A DNA stretch of 64,000 nt from Archangiaceae bacterium (GTDB taxonomy: Bacteria; Myxococcota; Myxococcia; Myxococcales; Myxococcaceae). Positions 54,348-63,668 of the stretch are shown here, in pieces. Below the pieces are notes generated by a model. That model did no database searches and had not been told where the DNA came from. It worked only from the letters and a program-made list of their open reading frames with translations. The translations under genes and the position numbers were made by a program. Position 1 is the stretch's first letter; every line of letters begins with the position of its first letter. The DNA is taken from assembly GCA_016714225.1 (NCBI GenBank), contig JADJNS010000027.1, positions 62,001 through 126,000 of the forward strand, given 5' to 3'.

Positions 54348-54353
54348 TAGCCT
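54348..54353 (+). promoter_or_regulatory. -10-like hexamer for the SpoU methylase gene
   Basis: TAGCCT ends 8 nt before the GTG start at 54362, with no Shine-Dalgarno. A TTGCCA 15 nt upstream is a weak -35 candidate. Confidence 0.3.
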
Positions 54354-54361
54354 CTGCCACG

Positions 54362-55099
54362 GTGAATCAGCTCGAACGACTCGTGGTGGTGCTGGTGCGC
54401 TCAGAGGGGCCGCTGAACGTCGGCAGCGTCGCGCGGTTGTGCGGCAATTTTGGCTGTGCGCTGCGGCTGGTGCAGCCCCTCGCAGATCGCCAGTCGACCG
54501 ACGCGATCAAGATGGCGCACCCTTCTGAGGCCCTGCTCGCCATGGCGCCGGTCTTCTCGACGTTGGGTGAGGCGTTGAGCGGCGTGTCGCTGGCCATCGC
54601 CACTTCGTCGAAGATCGCCAAGGCGGCCGAGGCTCCCTGGCTCTCGGTCGCGCGCGCGCGCCTGCTGCTTCCCCCCTCGACCGAGCAGGTTGCGCTGGTC
54701 TTCGGCAACGAACGCACGGGGCTGTCGGCGGAAGAAGCCTCGCAATGCCCCCGCATCGTTCGGCTGCCGACGCCGGGCCCCACCGAGAGCCTGAACCTGA
54801 GCCATGCGGTGGCGGTGACGCTTGCTCTCTTCGCGGCGGCGGCCGAGGGCGGCGACTCGCTCGACGACGCCAGCTTTCGCGCCTCGGCCGAAGCCCGGCG
54901 AGCGCTGATTCGGGCCGTCACCGCGGCGCTCGAGGCCCGCGGCTTCTTCCACCGAGACACCGGGCTTCGCGAGACGTTCGCCCCGCGGCTCAAAGAGCTC
55001 TCGGACAAGATGGACGTCAGCGAGCGAGACCTGGGCCTGCTGCAAGACCTGCTGCGAGTGCTCTCGGGTGACCCGGGCGCGCCGCTCGACCTGCCCTGA
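54362..55099 (+). CDS. SpoU-class (TrmJ-like) RNA 2'-O-methyltransferase
   Basis: 245 residues, GTG start. The knotted SPOUT fold is shown by its three motifs: PLNVGSVARLCGNFGC, LVFGNERTGLS and TESLNLSHAVAV. The C-terminal 70 residues are a helical extension as in TrmJ, which methylates position 32 of several tRNAs. Without a search I keep TrmJ-like rather than naming it. It stands alone, convergent with the GNAT gene. Confidence 0.9.
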   Translation: MNQLERLVVVLVRSEGPLNVGSVARLCGNFGCALRLVQPLADRQSTDAIKMAHPSEALLAMAPVFSTLGEALSGVSLAIATSSKIAKAAEAPWLSVARARLLLPPSTEQVALVFGNERTGLSAEEASQCPRIVRLPTPGPTESLNLSHAVAVTLALFAAAAEGGDSLDDASFRASAEARRALIRAVTAALEARGFFHRDTGLRETFAPRLKELSDKMDVSERDLGLLQDLLRVLSGDPGAPLDLP

Positions 55100-55173
55100 T
55101 GTGCCCAAGCGACGGGGGTCACTCGGCGCGCGGCCTCGACGCGCGCGAAGTCGCGCTGCCAACCCTGGGAATT

Positions 55174-55650
55174 CTAGAGATCCAACCGGTAGCCGCGCGA
55201 GCAGCGGGCGCCGCGAATCTTCGAGTCGTCGCGCACAAAGCCGTTGCGCTCGTAGAAGGCGATCGCCTGGACCATCGCCTCGGTGGTGTCCAACGTCACC
55301 TGGCGGGCGCCCTGCTCGCGGCAGAAGCGCACGCAGGCCTCGAGCAGCTGCTTGCCCACGCCCTTCCCGCGCGACGCGGGCGCCAGGTACATCTTTCTCA
55401 GCTCGAAGACCTGGGGCCCGGTGCGCACCACGCCGGCGGTGCCGAGCAGCACCCCACCCTCGCGCGCGACGAAGAACTCGCCGCCGTCGTCGTGGTAGCT
55501 CTTCGGCAGCTGGTACAGGTTCGCGTCGGTGGGCGAGCCCTTGCCGAACTCGAGGCCGAACTCGCGCAGCGTCTGGCTGACCAGGGCGATGACCTCGGGC
55601 ACATCGGCGGCGGTGACGGGGCGAAGCTCCACGGGGCGTACGTTTGGCAT
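55174..55650 (-). CDS. GNAT-family N-acetyltransferase
   Basis: 158 residues. The acetyl-CoA site has the form Q/RxxGxG/A as SRGKGVGKQLLEACVRFC, and the C-terminal strand has AIAFYERNGFVRD. The middle strand (EFFVAREGGVLLGTAGVV) is typical. Substrate unknown. It is divergent from the hotdog-protein gene with 11 bp between start codons, so their promoters overlap. Confidence 0.9.
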   Translation of the reverse strand: MPNVRPVELRPVTAADVPEVIALVSQTLREFGLEFGKGSPTDANLYQLPKSYHDDGGEFFVAREGGVLLGTAGVVRTGPQVFELRKMYLAPASRGKGVGKQLLEACVRFCREQGARQVTLDTTEAMVQAIAFYERNGFVRDDSKIRGARCSRGYRLDL

Positions 55651-55653
55651 AAA
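55648..55653 (+). promoter_or_regulatory. -10-like hexamer for the hotdog-protein gene
   Basis: CATAAA ends 8 nt before the ATG at 55662 and overlaps the start codon of the divergent GNAT gene. No -35 box is clear and no Shine-Dalgarno follows. Confidence 0.35.
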
Positions 55654-55661
55654 GACGCGCC

Positions 55662-56480
55662 ATGGTCACCGGCGAGCTGCCGCTGCGCTTCGAAGACGTG
55701 ATGATGGACGGGCGGGTGCGGCTCGAGCTGATCGCCAACAGCGTGGGTCTGGCGTGGCGCGAAGAGCTGATGCACCACCCGCTGACGCCCTGGGCGAGGT
55801 CGCAGGGCATCATTCCCATCTCGACGCGCTTCGTGATCGACGGCACCCCAGGCCCCTTCAGCGTCGACGGCCCGGTCACCGCGCGCGCCCGCTGGGAGAT
55901 CATGCGCACCGAAGCGCCGCTGCGCTTCCTGCTCGTCATTCGCTGCGACGTCGAGGCGCCGCTGGGCCGCACCCACCTGCCGCCGCCCGACGACGCCGGC
56001 CAGGTGCGGCCGCTGGGCACCCTCGTCGCCGAGCACGTCTTCACCCGCCCGTTCGCGGCGGCCGAAGAGCGCCGGGTCACCGAGCTGTCGGACTACGGGC
56101 AGACCGCGCGCGTCACCGAGTGGGCCGACCCGCGGGCCCTGCTCGAGTTACCGGCCGGTGCCGAGGCGCTGGGGCCGCTGCAGGCCGACCCGTGCGAGCA
56201 CCTGTTCGGGCTGATGCACACCGACAGCAACCAGCACGTCAACTCGCTGGTGTACCCGCGACTGTTCGAAGAGGCCGCAGTGCGCAGGCTGGGCCGCGGC
56301 GACCTGCTGGCGCGCCACCTCGACGTGCGGTTCCGCAAGCCGTCGTTCGCGGGCGACCGGGCGCAGCTGCTCTTGCTGCCCTACCGCAGGGGCGGGCGCC
56401 TCGGGGCCCTCGGCGCGTTCGTCGAGCCTGGTGCCGAAGCGGCGAGCGGGCGGGTGTTCTTGCGCCTCGAGCTCGACTGA
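55662..56480 (+). CDS. Double-hotdog acyl-thioesterase-like protein
   Basis: 272 residues. Two hotdog halves are suggested: the first with VMMDGRVRLELIANSVGLAW and GIIPISTRFVIDG, the second with MHTDSNQHVNSLVYPRLFEEAA, whose D..QHVN...Y stretch is the pattern of acyl-ACP/acyl-CoA thioesterases. No other fatty-acid gene is adjacent. Soluble, no signal peptide. Confidence 0.8.
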   Translation: MVTGELPLRFEDVMMDGRVRLELIANSVGLAWREELMHHPLTPWARSQGIIPISTRFVIDGTPGPFSVDGPVTARARWEIMRTEAPLRFLLVIRCDVEAPLGRTHLPPPDDAGQVRPLGTLVAEHVFTRPFAAAEERRVTELSDYGQTARVTEWADPRALLELPAGAEALGPLQADPCEHLFGLMHTDSNQHVNSLVYPRLFEEAAVRRLGRGDLLARHLDVRFRKPSFAGDRAQLLLLPYRRGGRLGALGAFVEPGAEAASGRVFLRLELD

Positions 56481-56707
56481 GCGGCGCCCGCGCCGGGCGG
56501 CACTGAATCGACACGCGCCGACGCCCGAGCTTTGGGCGGCGCTCCGAAGCGGCCGTGAGCGCTGGTCGCGCACACCCGACCATTTCGATCTCGTAACGCG
56601 CGGCGCGCGAGGGGGGCGGCACGTGGCCGCAACATCGCTCACGGGTCGCCGTTTCACCCGAGTAACCGCGCTGCGCGGCCGAGCACGGGCGCTTAGGGAT
56701 CTGTCGT

Positions 56708-57586
56708 ATGCGGTGGGTGCTGATCGGGGTGATGGGGATGGGGATGGTGATGGTGGCGGGATGCACGAGCCCGGAGATGGCCCGGCGCGAGGGGATGCTC
56801 GGGTGGTACCGGGCGGACGTGCCCCCGAGCACCGGGAAGTACCGCGAGCGGTTTGCCGAGGTGCCCGCGGCAGACCTGGGCAGCCCGTGCGACGAGGTCG
56901 AGGGGCGGCAGTACGACGCGCTGCGGCCGATCATCGTGCTGGTGCCGGGCGCAGGCGGAGAAGGCCCGGAGATGGACGCGGCGGTGGCGCGGGTGGTGGC
57001 CTGGGGCCCCTCGTCGCTCTACATGTTCCGCTGGGTGGGCACCGAGCGGCGCGACGAGATCGCCACCCGGCTGGCCCGGGGCCTGTCGCGCATCGCCGCG
57101 TGCGTGCCGCACTCGCAGGGGCGCATCATCGTGGTGGGGCACAGCGCCGGCGGGGTGCTGGCGAGCTACGCCGCGGCCCAGGTGGTGCTGCCCGACGACT
57201 CGGGCCCCACCCCGTGGGTCGAGGTGCTCACGGTGAGCTCGATGCTGGCCGGCAACGTGCCGCGAGGCAGCGGCGACGAAGACCAAAGCCAGATCAACTT
57301 CATGTTCGACCTCGGCGCGCGCATCACCCACTACCCCACCCCGGCGCCGGGCGTGCGCGTGGTGCACCTGCGCACCCACGCCCCCGCCGACATGGCGATG
57401 ACGCCGCTGTTCGGCCACAAGCCCAACAACCCCACGGTGGGTGTGCCGGGGGCGCCGCAGATCGACCTGCCGCCCCGGTTGGACCACGGCGGCAGCCTGC
57501 AATACGTGCTGCGCGCCGTGATGGAGGGCCGCGCGGGCGATTGGCTGCGCGCGCCGGCGACCGGCACCGCGGCGGCGGGGCGATGA
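56708..57586 (+). CDS. Lipase-like alpha/beta-hydrolase lipoprotein
   Basis: 292 residues with a short lipoprotein signal (MRWVLIGVMGMGMVMVAGCT). Nucleophile elbow VVGHSAGGVLASYAA and oxyanion region IIVLVPGAGGEG fit a lipase-type hydrolase; a late His in LDHGGSLQYVL may complete the triad, while the acidic residue is unclear. It is preceded by 227 bp without a gene in which I see nothing notable. Confidence 0.78.
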   Translation: MRWVLIGVMGMGMVMVAGCTSPEMARREGMLGWYRADVPPSTGKYRERFAEVPAADLGSPCDEVEGRQYDALRPIIVLVPGAGGEGPEMDAAVARVVAWGPSSLYMFRWVGTERRDEIATRLARGLSRIAACVPHSQGRIIVVGHSAGGVLASYAAAQVVLPDDSGPTPWVEVLTVSSMLAGNVPRGSGDEDQSQINFMFDLGARITHYPTPAPGVRVVHLRTHAPADMAMTPLFGHKPNNPTVGVPGAPQIDLPPRLDHGGSLQYVLRAVMEGRAGDWLRAPATGTAAAGR

Positions 57587-57637
57587 TCAGCCCCCTTTGT
57601 TTCAGAAACACAATGCTGCGGTGTCCGTACGTGATTC

Positions 57638-59209
57638 ATGAGTGAAGTTCCGAAAGGCGCCATGCACTGGGACACCATCGTCGTGGGCTCGGGGCCGGGG
57701 GGCCTGATGGCGGCGGTGGCGCTGGCCCGCGAGGGGCAGAAGGTGCTGGTGCTCGAGCAGCACTACCTGCCCGGTGGCTGGGCGCACTCGTTCAACCTCG
57801 GCGGCTACCGCTTCAGCCCCGGCATTCACTACCTGGGCGAGCTTCAGCCCGGCGGCACGCTGCGCTCGATGCTCGACGGCCTGGGCCTGATGGGCTCGCT
57901 CGAGTTCGAGCAGCTCAACCCCGACGGGTTCGATCACTACCTGATCGGCGGCGAGCGGTTCGATCACCCCGGCGGTCTCGACAAGTGGGTGGCGCGGCTG
58001 AAGGCCCGCTTCCCCGCGCAGACCCTGAACCTCGATCGCTACTTCTCGGTCTTCAAAGGGGTGATCAACGACATCAAGCGCAGCGCCGAGCTGCTCCAGT
58101 TTCCCCAGGTGCTCGCACTGCCCTTCCGCGCGCCGTCGCTGCTGCGCTGGGGGTTCTCGACGCTGGGCGCGCTGCTCGACAAGACCATCACCGACCCGCT
58201 GCTCAAGGCGGTGCTGGCCGCGCAGTGCGGCAACCACGGCCTGGCACCGTCGCGGGTCGCACTGCCCGCCCACGCGATGATGCAGGACCATTACTTCAAC
58301 GGCGGCTGGTACCCGCGCGGCGGCGCCAAGGCGATACCCAAGGCCTGCATCGAGCAGCTGCGGGCGCGGGGCAGCCGGGTGCGGGTGCGCGCGCGGGTCG
58401 AGAAGATTCTGGTCGAGAACGGCCGCACCACCGGGGTCGAGCTCGAGGGTGGCGAGCGCCTTCGCGCGGGCCACGTGATCTGCAACGCCGACCCGGCGGT
58501 GGTCTACGGCAAGCTGCTCGACTCGAAGTACTGCGCGCGGCAGCAGCGCAAGGCCGAGCGCATGGAGTACTCGCCGCCGATCGCCTCGGCGTTCGTGGCG
58601 ACCGACCTGCCGCTCGAAGAGATGGGCTTCGATTCGGGCAACTACTGGTGGTACCGCGACGCCGACGTCGAGGGCGCCTACTCGCGGGTCGCCTCGCAGA
58701 CTCCAGAAGACCCGGTCGACTGCATGTTCCTCACCGTCACCAGCCTGAAGGACAAGAGCCACGCGCCCCGGGGCGAGCACACCCTCGAGCTGCTCAGCTT
58801 CGTGCCGTGGAGACAGTACGAGGGCGTGAACCGCGACGCGCAGTACGCGGCGATGAAGAAGAACCTCGGCGAGAAGATGCTGGCCGCGGCCGACCAGGTG
58901 ATTCCCAACCTGTCGAAGCACCTCAAGCTGTTCGAGGTCGGCACGCCGATGACGAACGTGCACTTCTGCAACGTGTGGAAGGGCGCGGCGTACGGCACCG
59001 CGAAGACTCCGTTTCAGGTGGGCCCGTTCTCGTTCTCGCAGCGGGGGCCGGTCGAGGGCCTGTTCCTCTGCGGAGCGAGCACGCTGAGCCACGGGTTCGC
59101 CGGCGCCGCCTTCTCGGGGGTGATCGCCGCGCAGCAGCTGCTCGGGCTGCAGCGGCCCGAGGCGCTGCTCGAGCCGCACCTGCCGCTGTTCGCGCCCGCC
59201 CACGCGTAG
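57638..59209 (+). CDS. CrtI/retinol-saturase-type FAD oxidoreductase
   Basis: 523 residues. An N-terminal dinucleotide-binding motif VVGSGPGGLMAAVALAREG with the acidic strand end VLVLEQHYLPGGWAHSF starts the FAD domain; the C-terminal motif LFLCGASTLSHGFAGAAFSG closes it. Similar to carotenoid isomerase, all-trans-retinol 13,14-reductase and CrtI desaturases, so the substrate is probably a polyene or other long lipid. No carotenoid genes are near. It starts 51 bp after the lipase gene and ends 11 bp before the convergent helicase gene. Confidence 0.92.
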   Translation: MSEVPKGAMHWDTIVVGSGPGGLMAAVALAREGQKVLVLEQHYLPGGWAHSFNLGGYRFSPGIHYLGELQPGGTLRSMLDGLGLMGSLEFEQLNPDGFDHYLIGGERFDHPGGLDKWVARLKARFPAQTLNLDRYFSVFKGVINDIKRSAELLQFPQVLALPFRAPSLLRWGFSTLGALLDKTITDPLLKAVLAAQCGNHGLAPSRVALPAHAMMQDHYFNGGWYPRGGAKAIPKACIEQLRARGSRVRVRARVEKILVENGRTTGVELEGGERLRAGHVICNADPAVVYGKLLDSKYCARQQRKAERMEYSPPIASAFVATDLPLEEMGFDSGNYWWYRDADVEGAYSRVASQTPEDPVDCMFLTVTSLKDKSHAPRGEHTLELLSFVPWRQYEGVNRDAQYAAMKKNLGEKMLAAADQVIPNLSKHLKLFEVGTPMTNVHFCNVWKGAAYGTAKTPFQVGPFSFSQRGPVEGLFLCGASTLSHGFAGAAFSGVIAAQQLLGLQRPEALLEPHLPLFAPAHA

Positions 59210-59220
59210 CGTCGCGGGCT

Positions 59221-62200
59221 TCAGTCTCCGTAGCGGAACAGCTCTTCGACGTCGTGCTCGGTGAGGGCCTTGCCGACCTCGGTGTCGGTGCCGAGCACGC
59301 CGGCGGCGAGCTCACGCTTGCGCTGCTGGAGCGCGAGGATCTTCTCTTCGACCGTGCCCTTGGTGATGAGCTTGTACGAGAACACCGCGCGGGTCTGGCC
59401 GATGCGGTGGGTTCGGTCGGTGGCTTGATCTTCGACGGCCGGGTTCCACCACGGGTCGTAGTGAATGACGTAGTCGGCGGCGGTGAGGTTGAGGCCGGTG
59501 CCGCCGGCCTTGAGCGAGATGAAGAACAGCGGCGGCCCTGCGGGATCATTGAACGCGTCGACCTTCGACATGCGGTCTTTGGTTCGCCCGTCGAGGTACA
59601 TGTAGGTGAGCTTCTTGTCGTCGGCCTGACCCTTCAAGATCTCGAGCATCTCGGTGAACTGGCTGAAGACCAGGGCGCGGTGCCCCTCGCGCACCAACTC
59701 GTCGACCAGCTCGGAGAACCGCTCGAGCTTCGCCGAGGGCGGCAGCGCAGTGCCGGGGGGCAGCTTGAGCAGCCGCGGGTCGCAGCACATTTGCCGCAGC
59801 TTCATCAGCGCGGCGAGAATCGAGACCCGCGAGCGGTTGAAGCCCATCTTGTCGATGTGCTCGTAGACCTTCTTCTTCGACTCCTCGAGCACCTCTCGAT
59901 AGAGGGCCGCCTGGCCGGGCTCCATCTCGCAGAAGGCGACCGTCTCGGTCTTGGGCGGCAGGTCTTTGGCCACCTCGGTCTTGAGGCGCCGCAGCACGAA
60001 GGGGTGAATGCGCCGCTTCAAGCGGTCGCGCACCTCCATGTCGCCCTGCACCATGATGGGGTGCTCGAAGCGGTCGTGAAAGCCATCTGAGCTGCCCAGG
60101 AAGCCGGGCATGAGGAAGTCGAACTGGCTCCACAGCTCGGAGAGCCGGTTCTCGAGCGGGGTGCCGGTCAGCGCCAGACGGCCGTCGCTCTTGAGCTGCT
60201 TGCAGGCCTGCGCGGTGGCCGAGTCGGCGTTCTTGATGTTCTGCGCCTCGTCGAGCACCACCAGCCGGTAGTCGACGTCTTTGAGCTCGTTCACGTCGCG
60301 GCGAATCAGCGAGTACGAGGTGAGCACCACGTCGACGCCCTTGAGCGCCTCGGCCTTCTCGCGGCGATCTTGCCCGTGCCAGACCACGGTGGTGAGGGTG
60401 GGCGCGAAGCGCTGCACCTCGCGCTCCCAGTTGGCGAGCACGCTGGTGGGGGCGATGACCATCGCCGGCTTCGAGCCCTCTTCGACCTTGGCCTTGAGCA
60501 AGAGCGACAGCGCCTGCACGGTCTTGCCGAGACCCATGTCGTCGGCGAGCACGCCCGAGAGGCCGTGGCGGTAGAGGAACCACAGCCACGAGAGGCCGGC
60601 CTCCTGGTAGTGGCGCAGGGTGCCCTGCAGCTCGGGCGGGGGCCGCGCGGCGGGAATGCCGTCGATCTCCTTGAGCTCTTGCATGGCGCGGCGGGCCTTG
60701 GCGTCGATCTCGACGTCGGTGAGGCCGGCGAGCAGGTCGAGCGCAGGGGCGTGAAAGAGCGGCAGGCGGGTGCGCGTCTTGCCCGGCAGGGCGCCGGCCT
60801 CTTCGAGCAGATCGGCGGCGATCTTGAGCTCCCCTAAGTCGGCCTCGGCGAACGAGCCGTCGCCCAGCGCCACGTAGCGGCGGCCGCTGTCGAGCCACAT
60901 GCGCACCGCGCCGAGATCGACGGTCTGATCTTCGGTGACGAAGTCGGCGTCGAGCTCGAACCAGTTCACCGCGGACATGTTCACGCGAATGCGCGGCTTC
61001 ACCTTGGAGCGGAACTTCACCTTGGGAGGCGCGGCGGCGAACATCTCCCACTCTTTGGGGAGCGCGCCCTTGCCCTTGGCCCAGAAGTCGAGGGCGGCGT
61101 CGCCCACCGCGTCGTACGACTCGGTGGAGGGGTCGTGGCGGAAGCCGAGCTCGGTGAGCGCGCGGGCGGCGGCGCGCTCTTTCAGCTCTTGCCTCAGAAA
61201 GAGGCGGCGGCCGTCGGGGCCTGCGCCGCTGGCGTAGCCGAGGTGCTGCGCGGTGGGAGACACCGGCACGGTGACGCTGGGGCCGTACCGGGCGGCGAGC
61301 TTGGCCTTCACCCGCTCGGGAGTGCCTTCGACGGTGAGCACCAGGTTGGGGTCGATGTCGTCGGTGACGTCGAGGCCGTCGGCCTTGAGCGAGAGGCGGA
61401 AGCGCGGCAGGTGCGCGGCGAAGTACGAGAGCACCCGGTCGATCTGCCCGCTGGGAAACGACATGGTGGGCTCGAGCAGCCACTTGCGGAGCAGCCGCGG
61501 GGGGAAGTCGGGCTCGAGGGTGTAGGCGGTCTGCCCCACCATCACCCAGGTGCGGGCGCCGGCGAGCACGGTGGCTTCTTTGAGGCTCACCGCCGAGGCG
61601 TCGGGGAGCGTGAGCTCGATGCGCGCGGTGGCGCCGTCGTCGCGGTTCTCGAGGCGCACGGTGGGGCGCGCGGGCTCGATGGAGAAGCTCAGGCCGGTGC
61701 CGCGGTAGACCACGCGGCGCGCGCGCAAGAGCTCGAGCGCCTCGGCGAGATCTTCGTCGGACATCACGATGCGCGAGTCGTAGCGGGCCTCGTGGCGCTG
61801 CAGCGAGAGGAAGACGCGCTCGTCGGCGGGGGCGATGCGGGTGCCGGCGCTCAGGGTGCGCTTGACGTTGATCGGGCCCTTGCTCTGGGCGTCGAGGCGG
61901 CGCACGTCCATCACCCAGTGGCGGGCTCCGGCGCCCTGGGGCACGGCGCTCAGGCGGTAGAGGAACTCGAAGTCGGGCAGCGCCGAGAGGCCGAGCCAGT
62001 TCTCGAGCTTGGCCAGCGCGGGCAGCGAGACCGACTCTTCGGGGGCAGGCGCGGCGGGAGCGTCGACTTCGGTCTCGACGGGCTTCTGCTCGGCGGCGCG
62101 CAGGCGCGCGAGGTAGACCAGCGCCATCGCCACCACGTGCTTGCAGTGCGGGCCGTACTTGTTCCAGCTCTCGCAGCTGCACTGGCTCACCAGCGCACCG

Positions 62201-62403
62201 CTCTCGGAGGGCTCGACGCGCACGTCGTAGCGCTGCCCTTCGCTGCCGGTGACCTTGGCGGTGATCGCACCGTCTTCGGTGCGCTGGACCATCGAGACGC
62301 GCCGGCCTTCGGCGTACTCGCGGCCCTTCTTGAAAGTCATCGGCTGCACTTCCCGCTTGAGGGGAACGAGCCAGCTGCCGTCGTCGGTGAGGAGAGTCGC
62401 CAA
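59221..62403 (-). CDS. SWIM zinc-finger SNF2-family helicase
   Basis: 1060 residues (TTG 62403; the ATG at 62340 is a good alternative). An N-terminal SWIM finger (CSCESWNKYGPHCKHVVAMA, about residues 74-93) is followed by a long beta-rich middle part, then the SNF2 motor: motif I DDMGLGKTVQAL, motif II LDEAQNIKN, motif III LTGTPLENRL, HPFVLRRLKTEVAKDLP, motif V SLKAGGTGLNLTAADYVI and motif VI DRTHRIGQTRAV. Such bacterial Snf2 proteins translocate on DNA; their role is poorly known. Confidence 0.95.
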   Translation of the reverse strand: MATLLTDDGSWLVPLKREVQPMTFKKGREYAEGRRVSMVQRTEDGAITAKVTGSEGQRYDVRVEPSESGALVSQCSCESWNKYGPHCKHVVAMALVYLARLRAAEQKPVETEVDAPAAPAPEESVSLPALAKLENWLGLSALPDFEFLYRLSAVPQGAGARHWVMDVRRLDAQSKGPINVKRTLSAGTRIAPADERVFLSLQRHEARYDSRIVMSDEDLAEALELLRARRVVYRGTGLSFSIEPARPTVRLENRDDGATARIELTLPDASAVSLKEATVLAGARTWVMVGQTAYTLEPDFPPRLLRKWLLEPTMSFPSGQIDRVLSYFAAHLPRFRLSLKADGLDVTDDIDPNLVLTVEGTPERVKAKLAARYGPSVTVPVSPTAQHLGYASGAGPDGRRLFLRQELKERAAARALTELGFRHDPSTESYDAVGDAALDFWAKGKGALPKEWEMFAAAPPKVKFRSKVKPRIRVNMSAVNWFELDADFVTEDQTVDLGAVRMWLDSGRRYVALGDGSFAEADLGELKIAADLLEEAGALPGKTRTRLPLFHAPALDLLAGLTDVEIDAKARRAMQELKEIDGIPAARPPPELQGTLRHYQEAGLSWLWFLYRHGLSGVLADDMGLGKTVQALSLLLKAKVEEGSKPAMVIAPTSVLANWEREVQRFAPTLTTVVWHGQDRREKAEALKGVDVVLTSYSLIRRDVNELKDVDYRLVVLDEAQNIKNADSATAQACKQLKSDGRLALTGTPLENRLSELWSQFDFLMPGFLGSSDGFHDRFEHPIMVQGDMEVRDRLKRRIHPFVLRRLKTEVAKDLPPKTETVAFCEMEPGQAALYREVLEESKKKVYEHIDKMGFNRSRVSILAALMKLRQMCCDPRLLKLPPGTALPPSAKLERFSELVDELVREGHRALVFSQFTEMLEILKGQADDKKLTYMYLDGRTKDRMSKVDAFNDPAGPPLFFISLKAGGTGLNLTAADYVIHYDPWWNPAVEDQATDRTHRIGQTRAVFSYKLITKGTVEEKILALQQRKRELAAGVLGTDTEVGKALTEHDVEELFRYGD

Positions 62404-62474
62404 GGTGGATCAGCGGGCGTAACACGGAGCGGGGGCTTCGTGCGCGGTGGTGTTTGGCCCTGGAGGCGATTTTT

Positions 62475-62891
62475 TCAGGGGGAGGCGACGGTGATGGTGA
62501 TCAGACCCGTGCCCGCGTCGGGGGAGCTGGAGGCTTCTGGAGCACTGGGGGCCTCGCTTGGGGCCTCGCTGGGGGCCTCGGACAGCGGGCTTGGGGCTTC
62601 GGGGACCGGGCTCGGGACTGCAGGGGCTCCGGGCGCGGGCGCGGGCGCGATCACGAGGATCGTCGGCGGAGGTGGCTCGGTAGGGAGGAGATGGTGGCGG
62701 ACGGCGAAGCCTAGGGCTCCGCTGCCGAGCGCGACGACGAGCAGCGCGGCGGTCGACCAGCCCTTGCGCTTCGAGGGCTCGGTGACGTGCCTGGGCCTGC
62801 TCAGCGGCGAGCGGGGCGTGAGCACGTCCTTGCAGAACTCACAGGCGAGAGCGGCGCGGAAATTCTCCTGGCCGCACGTGGGGCATCGCAT
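62475..62891 (-). CDS. Zinc-ribbon membrane protein with Pro/Ala/Ser-rich tail
   Basis: 138 residues. An N-terminal two-CxxC zinc ribbon (CPTCGQENFRAALACEFC) is followed by a basic segment, one membrane span (AALLVVALGSGALGFAVRH) and a low-complexity tail with repeated EAPS units (SEAPSEAPSEAPSAPEAS). The ribbon faces the cytoplasm and the tail the periplasm. I know no function for this architecture. Confidence 0.75.
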   Translation of the reverse strand: MRCPTCGQENFRAALACEFCKDVLTPRSPLSRPRHVTEPSKRKGWSTAALLVVALGSGALGFAVRHHLLPTEPPPPTILVIAPAPAPGAPAVPSPVPEAPSPLSEAPSEAPSEAPSAPEASSSPDAGTGLITITVASP

Positions 62892-63011
62892 CGAAGGCTC
62901 TCTTCAGGCGGAACTCTAACGTGCGTTTCGGCACGTTCGCACCGGGTCCGGGGTGACCGGTTGCAGGCAGACCCGGCGACGGTGTGCGAGGTCTGGTAGA
63001 GGGCCGAGCCC

Positions 63012-63470
63012 ATGGCTGATGCAGGCGTGGTGGTCATTCACACCGATGGAGCGTGCCGCGGGAACCCCGGGCCCGGTGGCTGGGGTGCGGTGTTGCGCTA
63101 CGGGAGCAACATGAAAGAGCTGTGGGGGTCAGAGACCGAGACCACCAACAACCGCATGGAGCTCACCGCGGTGATCTCGGCGCTGCACGCGCTCACCCGG
63201 CCTTCGAAGGTGCAGGTGTTCACCGACTCGAGCTACGTGCAGCAGGGCATCTCGAAATGGGTGCACGGGTGGAAGAAGAACGGGTGGAAGACCTCGGCCA
63301 AAGAGCCGGTGAAGAACGAAGACCTGTGGCGGGCGCTCGACCAGCTGGCGTCGCTGCACCAGGTCGAGTGGCGGTGGGTGAAGGGTCACGCCGGTGACGC
63401 CGGCAACGAGCACGCCGACGCGCTCGCCAACCGGGGCATCGACGAGCTGCTGACGCGGGTGAGGAGCTGA
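63012..63470 (+). CDS. rnhA: Ribonuclease HI
   Basis: 152 residues. It cuts RNA in RNA-DNA hybrids. The four acidic catalytic residues are visible: Asp in VIHTDGACRGNPGPGGWG, Glu in NNRMELTAVI, Asp in VFTDSSYVQQG, and Asp in the end motif GHAGDAGNEHADALA; the basic handle (WVHGWKKNGWKTSAKEPVKN) is complete. A weak -10-like TAGAGG ends 9 nt before the ATG. It is 3 bp upstream of slyX. Confidence 0.97.
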   Translation: MADAGVVVIHTDGACRGNPGPGGWGAVLRYGSNMKELWGSETETTNNRMELTAVISALHALTRPSKVQVFTDSSYVQQGISKWVHGWKKNGWKTSAKEPVKNEDLWRALDQLASLHQVEWRWVKGHAGDAGNEHADALANRGIDELLTRVRS

Positions 63471-63473
63471 AGA

Positions 63474-63668
63474 ATGGAAGACCGAATCGTAGAGCTCGAG
63501 CTGCGCAGCATGGCGCAGCAGCAGACCATCGACGAGCTGTCGGACGTGATCTACCGGCAGCAGAAAGAGATCGACGCGCTGAGGGCGGCGGTCGAGCGGC
63601 TGGTGCGCAAGGTCGATGAGCCGGGCGTGGTCGACGCCAAGCAGAACGAACGGCCTCCCCACTACTGA
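63474..63668 (+). CDS. slyX: SlyX-family coiled-coil protein
   Basis: 64 residues forming one coiled coil (ELELRSMAQQQTIDELSDVI, IYRQQKEIDALRAAV) and ending in the family's ERPPHY motif. The function of SlyX is unknown. It is 3 bp after rnhA and its stop overlaps the next start (TGATG), so all three are co-translated. Confidence 0.9.
   Translation: MEDRIVELELRSMAQQQTIDELSDVIYRQQKEIDALRAAVERLVRKVDEPGVVDAKQNERPPHY

Noticed and set aside
59546..62425. A 959-codon minus-strand frame parallel to the SNF2 gene
   Set aside because: Arg/Ala/Pro-rich shadow of the helicase, which carries all motifs in its own frame.
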